Shown: positions 1-7,951, numbered from the stretch's first letter. The stretch is DNA of 64,000 nucleotides from Devosia sp. (GCA_016713105.1 JADJPS010000006.1:1-64000); one strand, 5' to 3'. Notes: generated by a model not told the origin, from the letters alone. Program-made: numbers and translations.

Positions 1-75
1 CGAGATGGTCCGCGCGTTGCGCCAGTCGTAGCAGTCCCAGCCGGGGATCAGCTCGATCTTGGGCAGCCCGCTCAT
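1..75 (-). CDS. 5' part of an unidentified gene downstream of the MT-A70 methyltransferase
   Basis: Only the first 25 codons lie in the window, reading MSGLPKIELIPGWDCYDWRN and onward to the left edge. The ATG at 75 overlaps the stop codon of the methyltransferase reading (ATGA, 72-75), so the two genes are almost certainly translated from one transcript. I do not recognise the protein from this fragment. Because genes translationally coupled to a solitary DNA adenine methyltransferase are often the cognate nuclease, a restriction endonuclease is a plausible guess, but nothing in the visible residues proves it. Confidence 0.55.
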   Translation of the reverse strand, partial: MSGLPKIELIPGWDCYDWRNARTIS

Positions 76-709
76 TCCGCCGCCGAGTTGTACGCGTAGG
101 TGTCCCAGGTCGGCTTGTATTCTTCGTTGGCCTGGTTACCCCAATAGGTCCAGTTTTCGCGGGTGCCTCGGGCGAACAGCTCCAGATACGGCCCCTTGGA
201 GCAGGACTCGATCAGGTCGTACTGCTCGTCGGGCTTGCGCGAGTGCTCGCGCTTGCGGGACGAGATGTAGTTGACCTGACTGCGCCCCGGCGCCTCGGTG
301 CGGGCATTCTTCCCACGCACCCCGAACAGGATCAGCTCGGTGACATTGCGGAAATAGAAGCCGACGCCGCGACCATCGGACCCTCCGTCCTTTCCGGATC
401 TTGTGCCAGACGATGTTCGCCTTGCACCCTCGAACCCCAGGCCGCCATGACGCGCAGGCCATCGGGCAGCAGGGCGTTGGGTACCCACATGTAGAGGTGG
501 GACGTCGCCTGCGTGACCGATTTCACCGGCAGTTCGCAAATCTCGTCGGTCGACATCGTGCCGTAACGGGCAAGTCGCCGATGCTCCGGCCCCACCTTGC
601 CCGGTGCGGTTGGTGAACCGCCATGGCGGGTCGGCCAGCACGGTGCGGAACTACTCCGACCAACCGTGTGCAGCAGGTCGAGGCTTGTTTTGCTGAAATG
701 GACGTTCAT
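72..709 (-). pseudogene. MT-A70 family DNA adenine methyltransferase, frameshifted
   Basis: Three reading frames together spell an MT-A70 family N6-adenine methyltransferase of about 210 residues. The start at 709 (MNVHFSKTSLDLL) follows a GAGGAG ribosome binding site. The catalytic motif ADPPW then appears in another frame near 630, followed by a stretch with SHLYMWVPNALLPDGLRVM, then GCKANIVWHKIRK in a third frame, and finally FYFRNVTELILFGVRGK to the stop at 72. At least three, probably four, frameshifts are needed; the first is explained by loss of one T near 650. The order of motifs (DPPW, substrate-contact loop, NVTE/FGVRG C-terminal part) is typical of the family. It is either a decayed gene or a gene with sequencing errors. 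The immediately upstream SOS box suggests damage-regulated expression. Confidence 0.8.
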
Positions 710-740
710 GGCTGGCGCTCCTCACGCCACCCTTGCATAG

Positions 741-755
741 GAACAAAATAAGAAC
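741..755 (-). promoter_or_regulatory. LexA (SOS) box upstream of the methyltransferase
   Basis: On the minus strand the sequence is GTTCTTATTTTGTTC, an exact match to the alphaproteobacterial LexA consensus GTTC-N7-GTTC with an A/T-rich spacer. It lies 32-46 bases upstream of the methyltransferase ATG at 709, where it could overlap the promoter. The match is seen directly; LexA control is an inference from the consensus. Confidence 0.6.
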
Positions 756-880
756 AAGTGGCTGGAAAGACGATATCGCGAGTCGCCTGAACGAGTCCCC
801 CCGCTGTGTCGGAGAGTCTACAGCTATGACGGCTTTCACCGACCGTGGGACTGACCAGGATTCAGCCCCACCCACGGCGT

Positions 881-902
881 CACCCCGGCGCAGGCCGGGG
901 TG
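881..902. repeat. REP-like palindrome, left of the IS element
   Basis: A perfect 9-bp inverted repeat (CACCCCGGC, 4-base loop, GCCGGGGTG) lies immediately to the left of the insertion sequence. It has the look of the short extragenic palindromes common in alphaproteobacterial genomes (GTCAYCCCGGC...GCCGGGRTC type). A related palindrome in the opposite orientation sits at 2001-2018. Confidence 0.6.
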
Positions 903-907
903 TGGAC

Positions 908-1908
908 TCACGTTTGAAGTGCAACAGGTTTGAAGATTTCGGATGTGGCCTCATCGGGGGTTCTGAAGGCAAGGCATTTTCGAGGTGTGGCGTTGTAGGC
1001 TCTGACGAGTTCGTCGAGTTGGTCGTCGGTGAGGGTGTCGAGGTTGGTCTTTCGCGGCAGCAGTCGCCTGACCCGGCCGATGGCGTTCTCGATGGCGCCC
1101 TTTTGCCAAGGGGCATGGGGATCGCAGAAGAAGGTGCCCAGTTCGAGCTTGCAACTGAGCTTGTAGTGCAAGGCGAACTCGGTGCCGTTGTCGAAGGTGA
1201 GCGAGCGCCGCAGCGACCTGGGCAGGCTGGCGAGCTGGGCTGAGAGCTTGCGGCGGTGGCTGAGGTCTTGTCGGGCAGGCGTTCGAGGGTGATGCGCCGG
1301 GTGCAGCGGTCATGAGTGACGAGGACGAACTGGCCCGATCTGGAGAAGGCCATGAGGTCGGCTTCGAGGTGTCCCGGCACACTGCGGTCGAGCGCTTCGG
1401 CGGGACGCTCGGCGATCGAGCGGCGGCGGCGCATCAGGCTGGCTGGTGAGCCGCCCCGCATCCCCAACCGGCCACGCCGGCTCTTGTGGCGCGGCAGCAG
1501 CCGGTGCCAGTAATCCTTGAGGCTGCTGCGGTGATAGATGAAGCGGTAGATGGACTCGTGGCTGATCAGCGTGCGACCATGCTCCAGCGCCAGCCGGCCA
1601 GCGATCTGTTCGGGTGATCGTCCCATCGCAAGGCCGTCCCTGACCAGAGCCTGCAGGTCCGGCTGGCGCATCAGCTTGAAGCGCTTGTCCCATTGCCGCC
1701 GCCGCTCAGCCAGGCCGTGGGCCCGTTCCCCGTCATAGCCACCCGGCCACTGCTTGGTGCGCCGGCCGTTGCGCTCAAGCTCCCGGCTGATCGTCGACGC
1801 CGACCGCCCAAGAGCCACACCAATCCAGCGCAGCGAGCGGCCCTCGCCACGCCAGACATCTATCCGAACCCGCTCCCGCAGGCTCAACTGCTCATATCGT
1901 CGTCCCAT
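908..1908 (-). pseudogene. IS30-family transposase, one frameshift
   Basis: This is a DDE transposase of the IS30 family. The N-terminal part (MGRRYEQLSLRERVRIDVWR) carries the helix-turn-helix region with TISRELERN, followed by RSPEQIAGRL and HLEADLMAF, where the first catalytic Asp is expected. After a frameshift near 1245, the other frame supplies LTFDNGTEF (second Asp), DPHAPWQKGAIENAIGRVRR (catalytic Glu) and ATPRKCLAF to the stop at 908. One missing base restores a full-length protein of about 333 residues. All three catalytic residues are visible, so the break is recent or is a sequencing error. Confidence 0.85.
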
Positions 1909-1948
1909 CGCGCAAACACCCTAGCAGGTGTTGCACTTGTTCCGTGAA
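908..1948. mobile_element. IS30-family insertion sequence, about 1.04 kb
   Basis: The element is bounded by imperfect inverted repeats. The left end near 908-929 and the reverse complement of the right end near 1926-1948 share TCACG and the core AAGTGCAACA. One transposase gene fills the interior on the minus strand and its stop codon lies in the left inverted repeat. Size and organisation are as expected for IS30. I could not identify an unambiguous target-site duplication. REP-like palindromes lie on both sides (881-902 and 2001-2018). Confidence 0.8.
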
Positions 1949-2000
1949 CTCGCGGGGCCCATCCTGAAGGGGCGCCGCGTGTGCACGGTCTCAGTATGGG

Positions 2001-2018
2001 TCCCGGCCTGCGCCGGGA
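2001..2018. repeat. REP-like palindrome, right of the IS element
   Basis: The sequence TCCCGGC, 4-base loop, GCCGGGA sits in the larger context ATGGGTCCCGGCC...GGGATGACAT, which is the commonest form of small extragenic palindrome in alphaproteobacteria. It is the inverse orientation of the palindrome at 881-902, so the IS lies between two related palindromes facing each other. Confidence 0.6.
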
Positions 2019-2093
2019 TGACATCGAGGAGACGATCGTCTGTATTCCACACTCCAGAAGGCGGAAACTAATTCAGGGGACGTGGGAACGCCC

Positions 2094-2356
2094 CTCACTC
2101 CTTCCCCCTCCAGCCGGAACATCTCGCCGCCTTCGCCGATCGAGACCAGCCCGGTCTTCGAGTAGGTCTCCAGCTTCGCCCGCGTGTCCGCGATATCCAG
2201 GTTGCGCATCGTCAGCTGCCCGATCCGGTCGGCCGGCGAGAAGGGCGCGTCCTCCACCTTTCCATACTCGGCCGCCCGGACGCATAGGTCAGATTCGGGT
2301 CTTCGGTGCTCATGATCGAGCAGTCGCCGCTGCGGCGCACATCCAGGGTCACCACT
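2094..2356 (-). pseudogene. Second, degraded copy of the argG 3' end
   Basis: Bases 2094-2356 align with the 3' end of the intact argG (about 2986-3253). The reading encodes KVEDAPFSPADRIGQLTMRN and then DIADTRAKLETYSKTGL, matching the ArgG C-terminus with a few substitutions (EIYAKTGL in the intact gene). The first 190 bases are nearly identical; the distal part is more diverged and shifted in frame. The copy is in the same orientation as argG and lies downstream of it, with the toxin-antitoxin pair between the two. It is not a functional gene. It looks like the displaced end of argG left by insertion of a foreign segment that supplied a new 3' end. Confidence 0.85.
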
Positions 2357-2380
2357 TGCCAACGCCCCACCATGAGCATA

Positions 2381-2394
2381 GGTTACATGTAACC
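2381..2394. promoter_or_regulatory. Palindromic operator in front of the toxin-antitoxin pair
   Basis: GGTTACATGTAACC is a perfect 14-bp palindrome that ends just before the GGAGG ribosome binding site of the antitoxin gene (start 2405). Toxin-antitoxin operons are normally repressed by the antitoxin bound to such a site, so this is the likely autoregulatory operator. Confidence 0.6.
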
Positions 2395-2404
2395 GGAGGT
2401 CGTC

Positions 2405-2626
2405 ATGGGCACTGCTTCATCGTCGAGGTCGCGCGACAAGGTCCGGCAGCATCGCGAGCGGCTGCGGGCTCAGGGCCTGAGGCCCTTGCAGCTCTGGGTG
2501 CCCGACACGCGATCCGATGCCTTCCGCGCCGAGGCGCGGCGACAGGCGGAGGCAATTGCGGCAAGCCCTGTCGAGCGCGACGATCAGGCCTTCGTCGATG
2601 CCATCTCGGAATGGCCCGGCAGGTGA
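2405..2626 (+). CDS. MazE-type antitoxin (DUF3018-like)
   Basis: This 73-residue protein (MGTASSSRSRDKVRQHRERL...) is short, rich in Arg and Ala, and reads RDKVRQHRERLRAQGLRPLQ near the start, as in small antitoxins annotated as MazE family or DUF3018. The stretch RPLQLWVPDTRSDAFRAEAR suggests a DNA-binding N-terminus followed by a helix that wraps the toxin. It overlaps the toxin gene by 16 bases, so the two are coupled. A GGAGG site lies 6 bases before the ATG. Confidence 0.75.
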   Translation: MGTASSSRSRDKVRQHRERLRAQGLRPLQLWVPDTRSDAFRAEARRQAEAIAASPVERDDQAFVDAISEWPGR

Positions 2627-2976
2627 AGCGCGGCGAAGTCTGGACGGTCGCCGGCAGCGGTGACTATGCCGGCAAGCCACGCCCGGCCCTCATCCTTCAG
2701 GACGACAGCTTCTCTGCGACGCAGTCGGTGACGATCTGCCCGTTCACCACCGATCCAACCGACGCGCCCCTCGTGCGGGTCCCCGTCGCGCCGAGCTCCG
2801 CCAATGGCCTGCGCGAACCGAGCCGGCTGATGATCGACAAGCTGACCACCGTGCAGCGCTCGCGGCTGGGCGAACGCCTCGGTGTTGTGGATGAGGCAGT
2901 CCTTGTGCAGGTCGCCCGCGCCGTCGTCGTCTTCCTGGGCATCGCCGGGTCTCCAGCGAGTGCCCCGCAAGCGTAG
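2611..2976 (+). CDS. MazF/PemK-type toxin (endoribonuclease)
   Basis: This 121-residue protein starts MARQVKRGEVWTVAGSGDYA. The RGEVW motif, the KPRPALILQDD segment, the TICPFTT strand and the RLMIDKLTTV segment are the landmarks of MazF/PemK RNA interferases, which cleave mRNA at short sequences. The length is normal for the family and no break is visible. The ATG lies inside the end of the antitoxin gene. The pair sits between intact argG and the duplicated argG end, consistent with arrival by horizontal transfer. Confidence 0.85.
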   Translation: MARQVKRGEVWTVAGSGDYAGKPRPALILQDDSFSATQSVTICPFTTDPTDAPLVRVPVAPSSANGLREPSRLMIDKLTTVQRSRLGERLGVVDEAVLVQVARAVVVFLGIAGSPASAPQA

Positions 2977-2985
2977 GGTCGGGTC

Positions 2986-4323
2986 CTACTCCTTCCCCCC
3001 CTCCAGCCGGAACATCTCGCCCCCCTCGCCGATCGAAACCAGCCCGGTCTTGGCGTAGATCTCCAGCTTCGCCCGCGTGTCCGCGATATCGAGGTTGCGC
3101 ATCGTCAGCTGCCCGATCCGGTCGGCCGGCGAGAAGGGCGCGTCCTCCACCTTTTCCATGCTCAGCCGCTCGGGCGCATAGGTGAGGTTGGGGCTTTCGG
3201 TGTTGAGGATCGAGTAGTCGTTGCCGCGCCTGAGCTCCAGCGTCACCTCGCCGGTCACCGCGTTGGCCACCCAGCGCTGGGCGGTCTCGCGCAGCATCAG
3301 GGCCTGGCTGTCGAACCAGCGGCCCTGGTAGAGCAGGCGCCCGAGCCTGAGCCCGTTGATGCGGTACTGCTCGATGGTGTCCTCGTTGTGGATGCCGGTC
3401 ACCAGCCGCTCGTAGGCGATGTGCAAGAGCGCCATGCCCGGCGCCTCGTAGATGCCGCGGCTCTTGGCCTCGATGATGCGGTTCTCGATCTGGTCGCTCA
3501 TCCCCAGCCCGTGGCGGCCGCCGATGGCGTTGGCTTCGAGGAACAGCGCGACGGGATCGGCGAACGTCTGCCCGTTGAGCGCCACCGGCTGGCCTTCGGC
3601 GAAGCGCACCGTCACCGTTTCCGCCGGCACGTCCACCTCGGGCCGCCAGAAGGCGACGCCCATGATCGGGTTGACGATCCGGATGCCGCTCTGCAGGCTC
3701 TCGAGGTCCTTGGCCTCGTGCGTGGCGCCGAGCAGGTTGCTGTCGGTCGAATAAGCCTTCTCGGCGCTCATCTTGTAGGCAAAGCCGTTGGCCGACATGA
3801 AGGCCGACATCTCGGCGCGCCCGCCCAGTTCATCGATGAACTGCTGGTCGAGCCAGGGCTTGTAGATCCTGAGGTCCGGGTTGGTCAGCAGGCCGTAGCG
3901 GTAGAAGCGCTCGATGTCGTTGCCCTTGAAGGTCGAGCCGTCGCCCCAGATGTTGACGCCGTCCTCCTGCATGGCGGAGACCAGCATGGTGCCGGTGACG
4001 GCGCGGCCGAGCGGGGTGGTGTTGAAATAGGTCACGCCGCCGGTCGAGATGTGGAAGGCGCCGGCCTGGATGGCGGCGATGCCCTCGTGCACCAGTTGCG
4101 TGCGACAATCGACGAGCCGCGCCTTCTCGGCGCCGAAGGCCAGGGCCTTTTTCGGAATCTCGTCGTAGTCGGCCTCGTCGGGCTGGCCGAGATTGGCGGT
4201 GTAGGCGTAGGTCCTCGCGCCCTTGAGCTTCATCCACAGCAGGGCGGCGCTGGTGTCGAGCCCGCCGGAAAAGGCGATGCCGACCTTGTCTCCCTTGGGC
4301 AGGCTCTTCAGGATGGTACTCAC
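2986..4323 (-). CDS. argG: Argininosuccinate synthase
   Basis: The enzyme joins citrulline and aspartate using ATP, the penultimate step of arginine synthesis, in the cytoplasm. The N-terminus (MSTILKSLPKGDKVGIAFSG) contains the pyrophosphatase-type ATP-binding loop AFSGGLDTS. At 445 residues it matches the longer E. coli-type ArgG and is complete. Translation starts at a GTG (4323) with GGAG just upstream. The 3' end is duplicated about 0.9 kb downstream, and the downstream intergenic space has been filled by a toxin-antitoxin module. The gene appears to be transcribed alone. Confidence 0.95.
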   Translation of the reverse strand: MSTILKSLPKGDKVGIAFSGGLDTSAALLWMKLKGARTYAYTANLGQPDEADYDEIPKKALAFGAEKARLVDCRTQLVHEGIAAIQAGAFHISTGGVTYFNTTPLGRAVTGTMLVSAMQEDGVNIWGDGSTFKGNDIERFYRYGLLTNPDLRIYKPWLDQQFIDELGGRAEMSAFMSANGFAYKMSAEKAYSTDSNLLGATHEAKDLESLQSGIRIVNPIMGVAFWRPEVDVPAETVTVRFAEGQPVALNGQTFADPVALFLEANAIGGRHGLGMSDQIENRIIEAKSRGIYEAPGMALLHIAYERLVTGIHNEDTIEQYRINGLRLGRLLYQGRWFDSQALMLRETAQRWVANAVTGEVTLELRRGNDYSILNTESPNLTYAPERLSMEKVEDAPFSPADRIGQLTMRNLDIADTRAKLEIYAKTGLVSIGEGGEMFRLEGGKE

Positions 4324-4720
4324 GGGGGCTCCAGTCGGCTCGCAGGGTTGGGGACGCTATTGGCCGCGCGCATAGCAAATTCCGCATGGCTCGCATAGCG
4401 GCAGGAGGCGCCGGCCGGGCCCCGTCGGCCCGGCGCGAAGCGGGGACAAGGCCGTTCAGCATCGCGGCGATCGTGTGTTCCAGATCCGGGCTTCCTGCGG
4501 CGGCCGGACGGGCGGCAGTGCGGTTCTGTCGGTGCCATTCAATAAATACCATATATTTCAGATGGTTGCGAGTAATCCCCGCGATGTTGAATCATGCGAT
4601 AATACGTCCATCGACAAGCTGCAAAGGCGCCAGGCACCCGCGAAAAATCCAATCCCCTATTCCCCCGCGACGCCGGGGCGCTTAAGGCAAGGTGTTCCCG
4701 CATCCGCACCCGAGGCGCCC
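4324..4720. other. Intergenic region between divergent argG and the methyltransferase
   Basis: No convincing gene is visible in these 397 bases. The middle (about 4540-4620) is clearly more A+T-rich than its surroundings and includes ATAAATACCATATATTTC, so promoters for one or both divergent genes probably lie here. I see no riboswitch or clear operator. Confidence 0.5.
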
Positions 4721-5485
4721 ATGGCTGACTGGTCCCCCGCCACCTACCTCAAGTTCGAGGACGAGCGCACCCGGCCGGCGCGCGACCTGCTGGCGCAGGT
4801 GCCGCTCACCGCGCCGCGTCGCGTCGTCGACATGGGCTGCGGCCCCGGCAACTCCACCGAACTGCTGGTCGCGCGGTTCGCCGAGGCCGAGGTGATCGGG
4901 CTCGACAACTCGCCCGGCATGCTGGCCGAGGCGACGCAGCGCGTGCCCGGCGCGCGGTTCGCCACCGCGGATGCCGCGACGTGGCTGCCGGAGGCGGGGA
5001 CCGATCTGGTCTTCGCCAACGCCATCTACCAGTGGGTGCCGGAGCACCTCGCGGTCCTGCCGCGCGTCGTCGCGGTGCTGCCCGAGGGCGGCGTGCTCGC
5101 CGTGCAGATGCCCGACAACATGGCCGAGCCGACGCATGTGCTGATGCGCGAGGTCGCGGCCTCCGGACCGTGGGCGGCGCGGCTGAGCGATGCGGCGCGC
5201 CACCCGCTGCCGCCGGTCGGCACCTATTACGATGCGCTGCGGCCGGTGGCGCGGTACATCGACATCTGGCACACTGTCTACAACCACGTGCTCGCCGGCC
5301 CCGAGGCGATCGTCGAGTGGGTGAAGGGCACCGGGCTCAGGCCGTTCGTCGATCCGCTGGCGCCGGCCGAGCGCGAGGCCTTCCTCGGGCGCTACCTCGA
5401 GCGCATCGCCGCGGCCTATCCGCGCCGATCGGACGGCAAGGTGCTGCTGCGCTTTCCGCGCCTGTTCATCGTCGCCACGCGCTGA
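4721..5485 (+). CDS. tam: Trans-aconitate 2-methyltransferase-like SAM methyltransferase
   Basis: This 254-residue protein has the class I SAM-binding motif VVDMGCGPGNSTELL near residue 40 and the acidic loop VIGLDNSPGML after the second strand. ANAIYQWVPEH, LAVQMPDNMAEPTH and the IWHTVYNHVL region match the Tam family, which methylates trans-aconitate to relieve aconitase inhibition. The length equals E. coli Tam. ATG 4721 is chosen because the homologous N-terminus (MADWSPATYLKFEDERTRPA) begins there. A strong hairpin follows the stop. Confidence 0.85.
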   Translation: MADWSPATYLKFEDERTRPARDLLAQVPLTAPRRVVDMGCGPGNSTELLVARFAEAEVIGLDNSPGMLAEATQRVPGARFATADAATWLPEAGTDLVFANAIYQWVPEHLAVLPRVVAVLPEGGVLAVQMPDNMAEPTHVLMREVAASGPWAARLSDAARHPLPPVGTYYDALRPVARYIDIWHTVYNHVLAGPEAIVEWVKGTGLRPFVDPLAPAEREAFLGRYLERIAAAYPRRSDGKVLLRFPRLFIVATR

Positions 5486-5505
5486 ACCGACCGCCTGTTT
5501 GCATG

Positions 5506-5535
5506 ACGGCCGGCGGGCTCGTTCCCGCCGGCCGT
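5506..5535. terminator. Bidirectional hairpin between convergent genes
   Basis: ACGGCCGGCGGG and CCCGCCGGCCGT form a perfect 12-bp stem with a 6-base loop, lying between two genes that converge on it. There is no marked T run, so termination by the hairpin alone is an inference. Confidence 0.6.
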
Positions 5536-5557
5536 CGCGTCGTCCCGCTCCGCTGCG

Positions 5558-6943
5558 TCAGGCGGCGGGCGGGATGTTCTGGTTGAGCCGGAACAGGTTC
5601 TCGGGGTCGTAGCGGCGCTTGATCTCGCGCAGGCGCTGCCAGGTGGCGGCGGGATAGGCGGCCGCCAGCCCGGTCGCGCCCTCCTGGGCAAGGAAGTTGA
5701 CATAGGCCGGGCTCTGGGCTCCGGGCCTGAGCGAAGCCATGGCGTCGATGGCCCAGCGCTCGTAGCCGGCCGCCCGCGACCTGTCGCCATACATCGCCAT
5801 GAAGGCGACGAGCAGCCGCCCGTCGCGATGGCCGAAGGCGGTCGCCTCGGACGGAACGCGGGCATGGGCGCCGCCCAGAATACGGAGCTGGCCCAGCTTC
5901 ATGGGCGCATCGCACGCTTCGAGCGCGGCCAACAGTGCCGCCGCCTCCGCGACACCGAAACGGGTCACGTAACGCGAGCGGATGGCCACCGAGGTGCGGA
6001 CCTCGGGCGGCGGATCCATCGCATACATCGATGAGTAGGGCCCCTCGCCGACAAGGTCGGGGATCGGGGTGGCGAGGGCGCTGAATGGCGCGAGTGCGGC
6101 CTCGGCACCGTCGCGCTCGCCCGAATAGGCGAGCATGGCGACGAGGGCCAGGCGGCCGTGCATTTCGGCCGGGACGAACGGCACCGGCGGCAGCGGCATG
6201 ACGTTGCCGATGGTGGAGAGCGTCTCGGGCGCCGCCTCGGCCGCCGCCACATAGGCGGCGATCACCTCGGCGGTGGCGGGCAGCACCAGCGGGCCGCCAG
6301 AGAAGAACGGCAGCGGGTGCAGGCGGAACTGCAGCCGGGTGACGACGCCGAAATTGCCGCCGCCGCCGCGCAGGGCCCAGAACAGGTCCGGGTGCCGTTC
6401 GGCATCGGCCATGACGATGTCGCCATCGGCAGTGACCACCTCGGCCGCGAGCAGCGAGTCGATGGTCAGTCCGTGCTTGCGCACGAGGTACCCGACACCG
6501 CCACCGAGCGTCAGCCCGCCGACGCCCACCGTGCCGGAATCGCCGAAGCCGACGATCAGGCCGTGCTGCTCGACGGCGCGGGTGACCGCCCCGGCGGTGA
6601 GTCCGCTGCCCACCCATGCGGTGCGGGCCGCGACATCGATCTCGATGCCGTCGAGCGCGCGCAGGTCGATGACGAGGCCATGGTCGACGCCGCTGTAGCC
6701 GGCGGTCGAGTGACCGCCGCTGCGGATGGCGAGCGGCAGGTCGGTGGCGCGGGCGAAGTTGACCACGGCGGCGACGTCGGCAGCATTGGCGACGCGGATC
6801 AGTGCCGCCGGACGGCGGTCGTAATTGTCCATCGCCACCAGGCGCAGCGCGTCGTAGTCGGCCGCGGCAGGGGTGACGACGCGGCCACGCAGGGCCGTGG
6901 CCAGCATCTCGATCTGGTCTTCAATGGGGAAACGCTTGTCCAT
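5558..6943 (-). CDS. FAD-linked oxidase, berberine-bridge-enzyme type
   Basis: This is a 461-residue flavoprotein of the FAD_binding_4 plus BBE family. LPLAIRSGGHSTAGYS carries the His (about residue 78) that binds FAD covalently; the second covalent Cys found in bicovalent members is not seen nearby. GGLTLGGGVGYLVRKHGL and LRGGGGNFGVVT are the other FAD-contact motifs, and the C-terminal RRYDPENLFRLNQNIPP is the typical BBE ending. No signal peptide is visible. The substrate cannot be told from sequence; relatives oxidise sugars, alcohols or polyketides. Confidence 0.85.
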   Translation of the reverse strand: MDKRFPIEDQIEMLATALRGRVVTPAAADYDALRLVAMDNYDRRPAALIRVANAADVAAVVNFARATDLPLAIRSGGHSTAGYSGVDHGLVIDLRALDGIEIDVAARTAWVGSGLTAGAVTRAVEQHGLIVGFGDSGTVGVGGLTLGGGVGYLVRKHGLTIDSLLAAEVVTADGDIVMADAERHPDLFWALRGGGGNFGVVTRLQFRLHPLPFFSGGPLVLPATAEVIAAYVAAAEAAPETLSTIGNVMPLPPVPFVPAEMHGRLALVAMLAYSGERDGAEAALAPFSALATPIPDLVGEGPYSSMYAMDPPPEVRTSVAIRSRYVTRFGVAEAAALLAALEACDAPMKLGQLRILGGAHARVPSEATAFGHRDGRLLVAFMAMYGDRSRAAGYERWAIDAMASLRPGAQSPAYVNFLAQEGATGLAAAYPAATWQRLREIKRRYDPENLFRLNQNIPPAA

Positions 6944-7002
6944 TTTGGGAATACTCGTTGTGGGGTATCTGGAATGGGCGGGCCGTCTAGTCGCAGTCCC
7001 GT

Positions 7003-7035
7003 GAACGGCGCCTGAACGCGGCGCTCAGCCTGCGG
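7003..7035. promoter_or_regulatory. 11-bp phased direct repeats in a divergent promoter region
   Basis: Between the divergent FAD oxidase and hydrolase genes, GAAC, GAAC, TCAG and TCAG-like tetramers recur at about 11-bp steps (7003, 7014, then 7025 and 7035). The first two also fit GAAC-N7-GAAC. Repeats phased by one helical turn on one face are typical of OmpR/PhoB-type response-regulator sites, and the G+C-rich spacers argue against LexA. A similar array lies at 16836-16860. Confidence 0.4.
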
Positions 7036-7099
7036 TCAGGCACTGGCCGCAGCGTCCGGCCGGTGCTACACGCCGCCGTCATCGCCGAGGAGAACCGCC

Positions 7100-7951
7100 A
7101 TGTCCGCACCGTTTGAGATCGAGTTCGATGGCGCCAGCCTGCGCGGCGAGGCCGATGGCTTCGGCATCCCGGTGGTGTTCCTGCATGCCGGGGTGGCCGA
7201 CCGGCGGATGTGGGCCGGGCAGATGGGGGCGCTGGCGGCCGAGGGCTACCACGTCGTCAGCTATGATCGGCGCGGCTTCGGCGAGACCGAGACCGCTGAC
7301 GTGCCGTTCAACCATCTGGTCGATCTCGAGGCGGTGCTCGACCAACTGAGCATCCACGCCGCCATCCTCGTCGGCTGCTCGATGGGCGGTGGCCTTGCCA
7401 TCGACTTCGCGCTCGAGCATCCGGAGCGGACCATCGGCCTGGTGCTGGTCGGCACCGCCGTTACCGGGGCCGAAGGCTACGAGGTCGACGACGAGGTGAC
7501 GGCGCTCGAAGAGGCGGCCGAGTATGCGCTCGAGCGCGGCAATATCGGCACCGCCAACCGCATCCAGGCGCATGAGTGGCTCGACGGCCCCTATGGCGAG
7601 GCCGGGCGCGTCACCGGGCCGGTGCGCGAGCTGTTCCTCGCCATGAACGAGATCCACCTCAACCACCCGCGCCTGACGCAGGAGGAGCGGCCCGAGTCGG
7701 CGTTCGACAGCGTCGGCAGCATCCAGGCGCCGACCCTGCTCGTCGTCGGCGAGCTCGACTGCTCGGACATCATCGCCATTCACGAAGATCTCTCGGAGGA
7801 ACTCGAGAACGCCTTTGCCGTGGTGCTCGAGGATACGGCGCACCTCCCCAGCCTCGAGCGACCCGATCTGTTCAACCCGCTGCTGCTCGAGTTTCTCGAG
7901 GCGGTGACGGGCCAGGGGAGCGATGACCTGGAGGCGGACGAGGAGGAGTAG
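7100..7951 (+). CDS. Alpha/beta hydrolase
   Basis: This 283-residue alpha/beta-fold hydrolase has an oxyanion-hole segment (VVFLHAG near residue 27), the nucleophile elbow GCSMGG (Ser about 94), the acid region VVGELDCSD and a final His in EDTAHLPSLE. The sequence YDRRGFGETET matches the family of lactonase and ester hydrolases related to 3-oxoadipate enol-lactonase. The C-terminus ends in an acidic tail (DDLEADEEE). A GAGGAG site precedes the ATG. The substrate is unknown. Confidence 0.85.
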   Translation: MSAPFEIEFDGASLRGEADGFGIPVVFLHAGVADRRMWAGQMGALAAEGYHVVSYDRRGFGETETADVPFNHLVDLEAVLDQLSIHAAILVGCSMGGGLAIDFALEHPERTIGLVLVGTAVTGAEGYEVDDEVTALEEAAEYALERGNIGTANRIQAHEWLDGPYGEAGRVTGPVRELFLAMNEIHLNHPRLTQEERPESAFDSVGSIQAPTLLVVGELDCSDIIAIHEDLSEELENAFAVVLEDTAHLPSLERPDLFNPLLLEFLEAVTGQGSDDLEADEEE

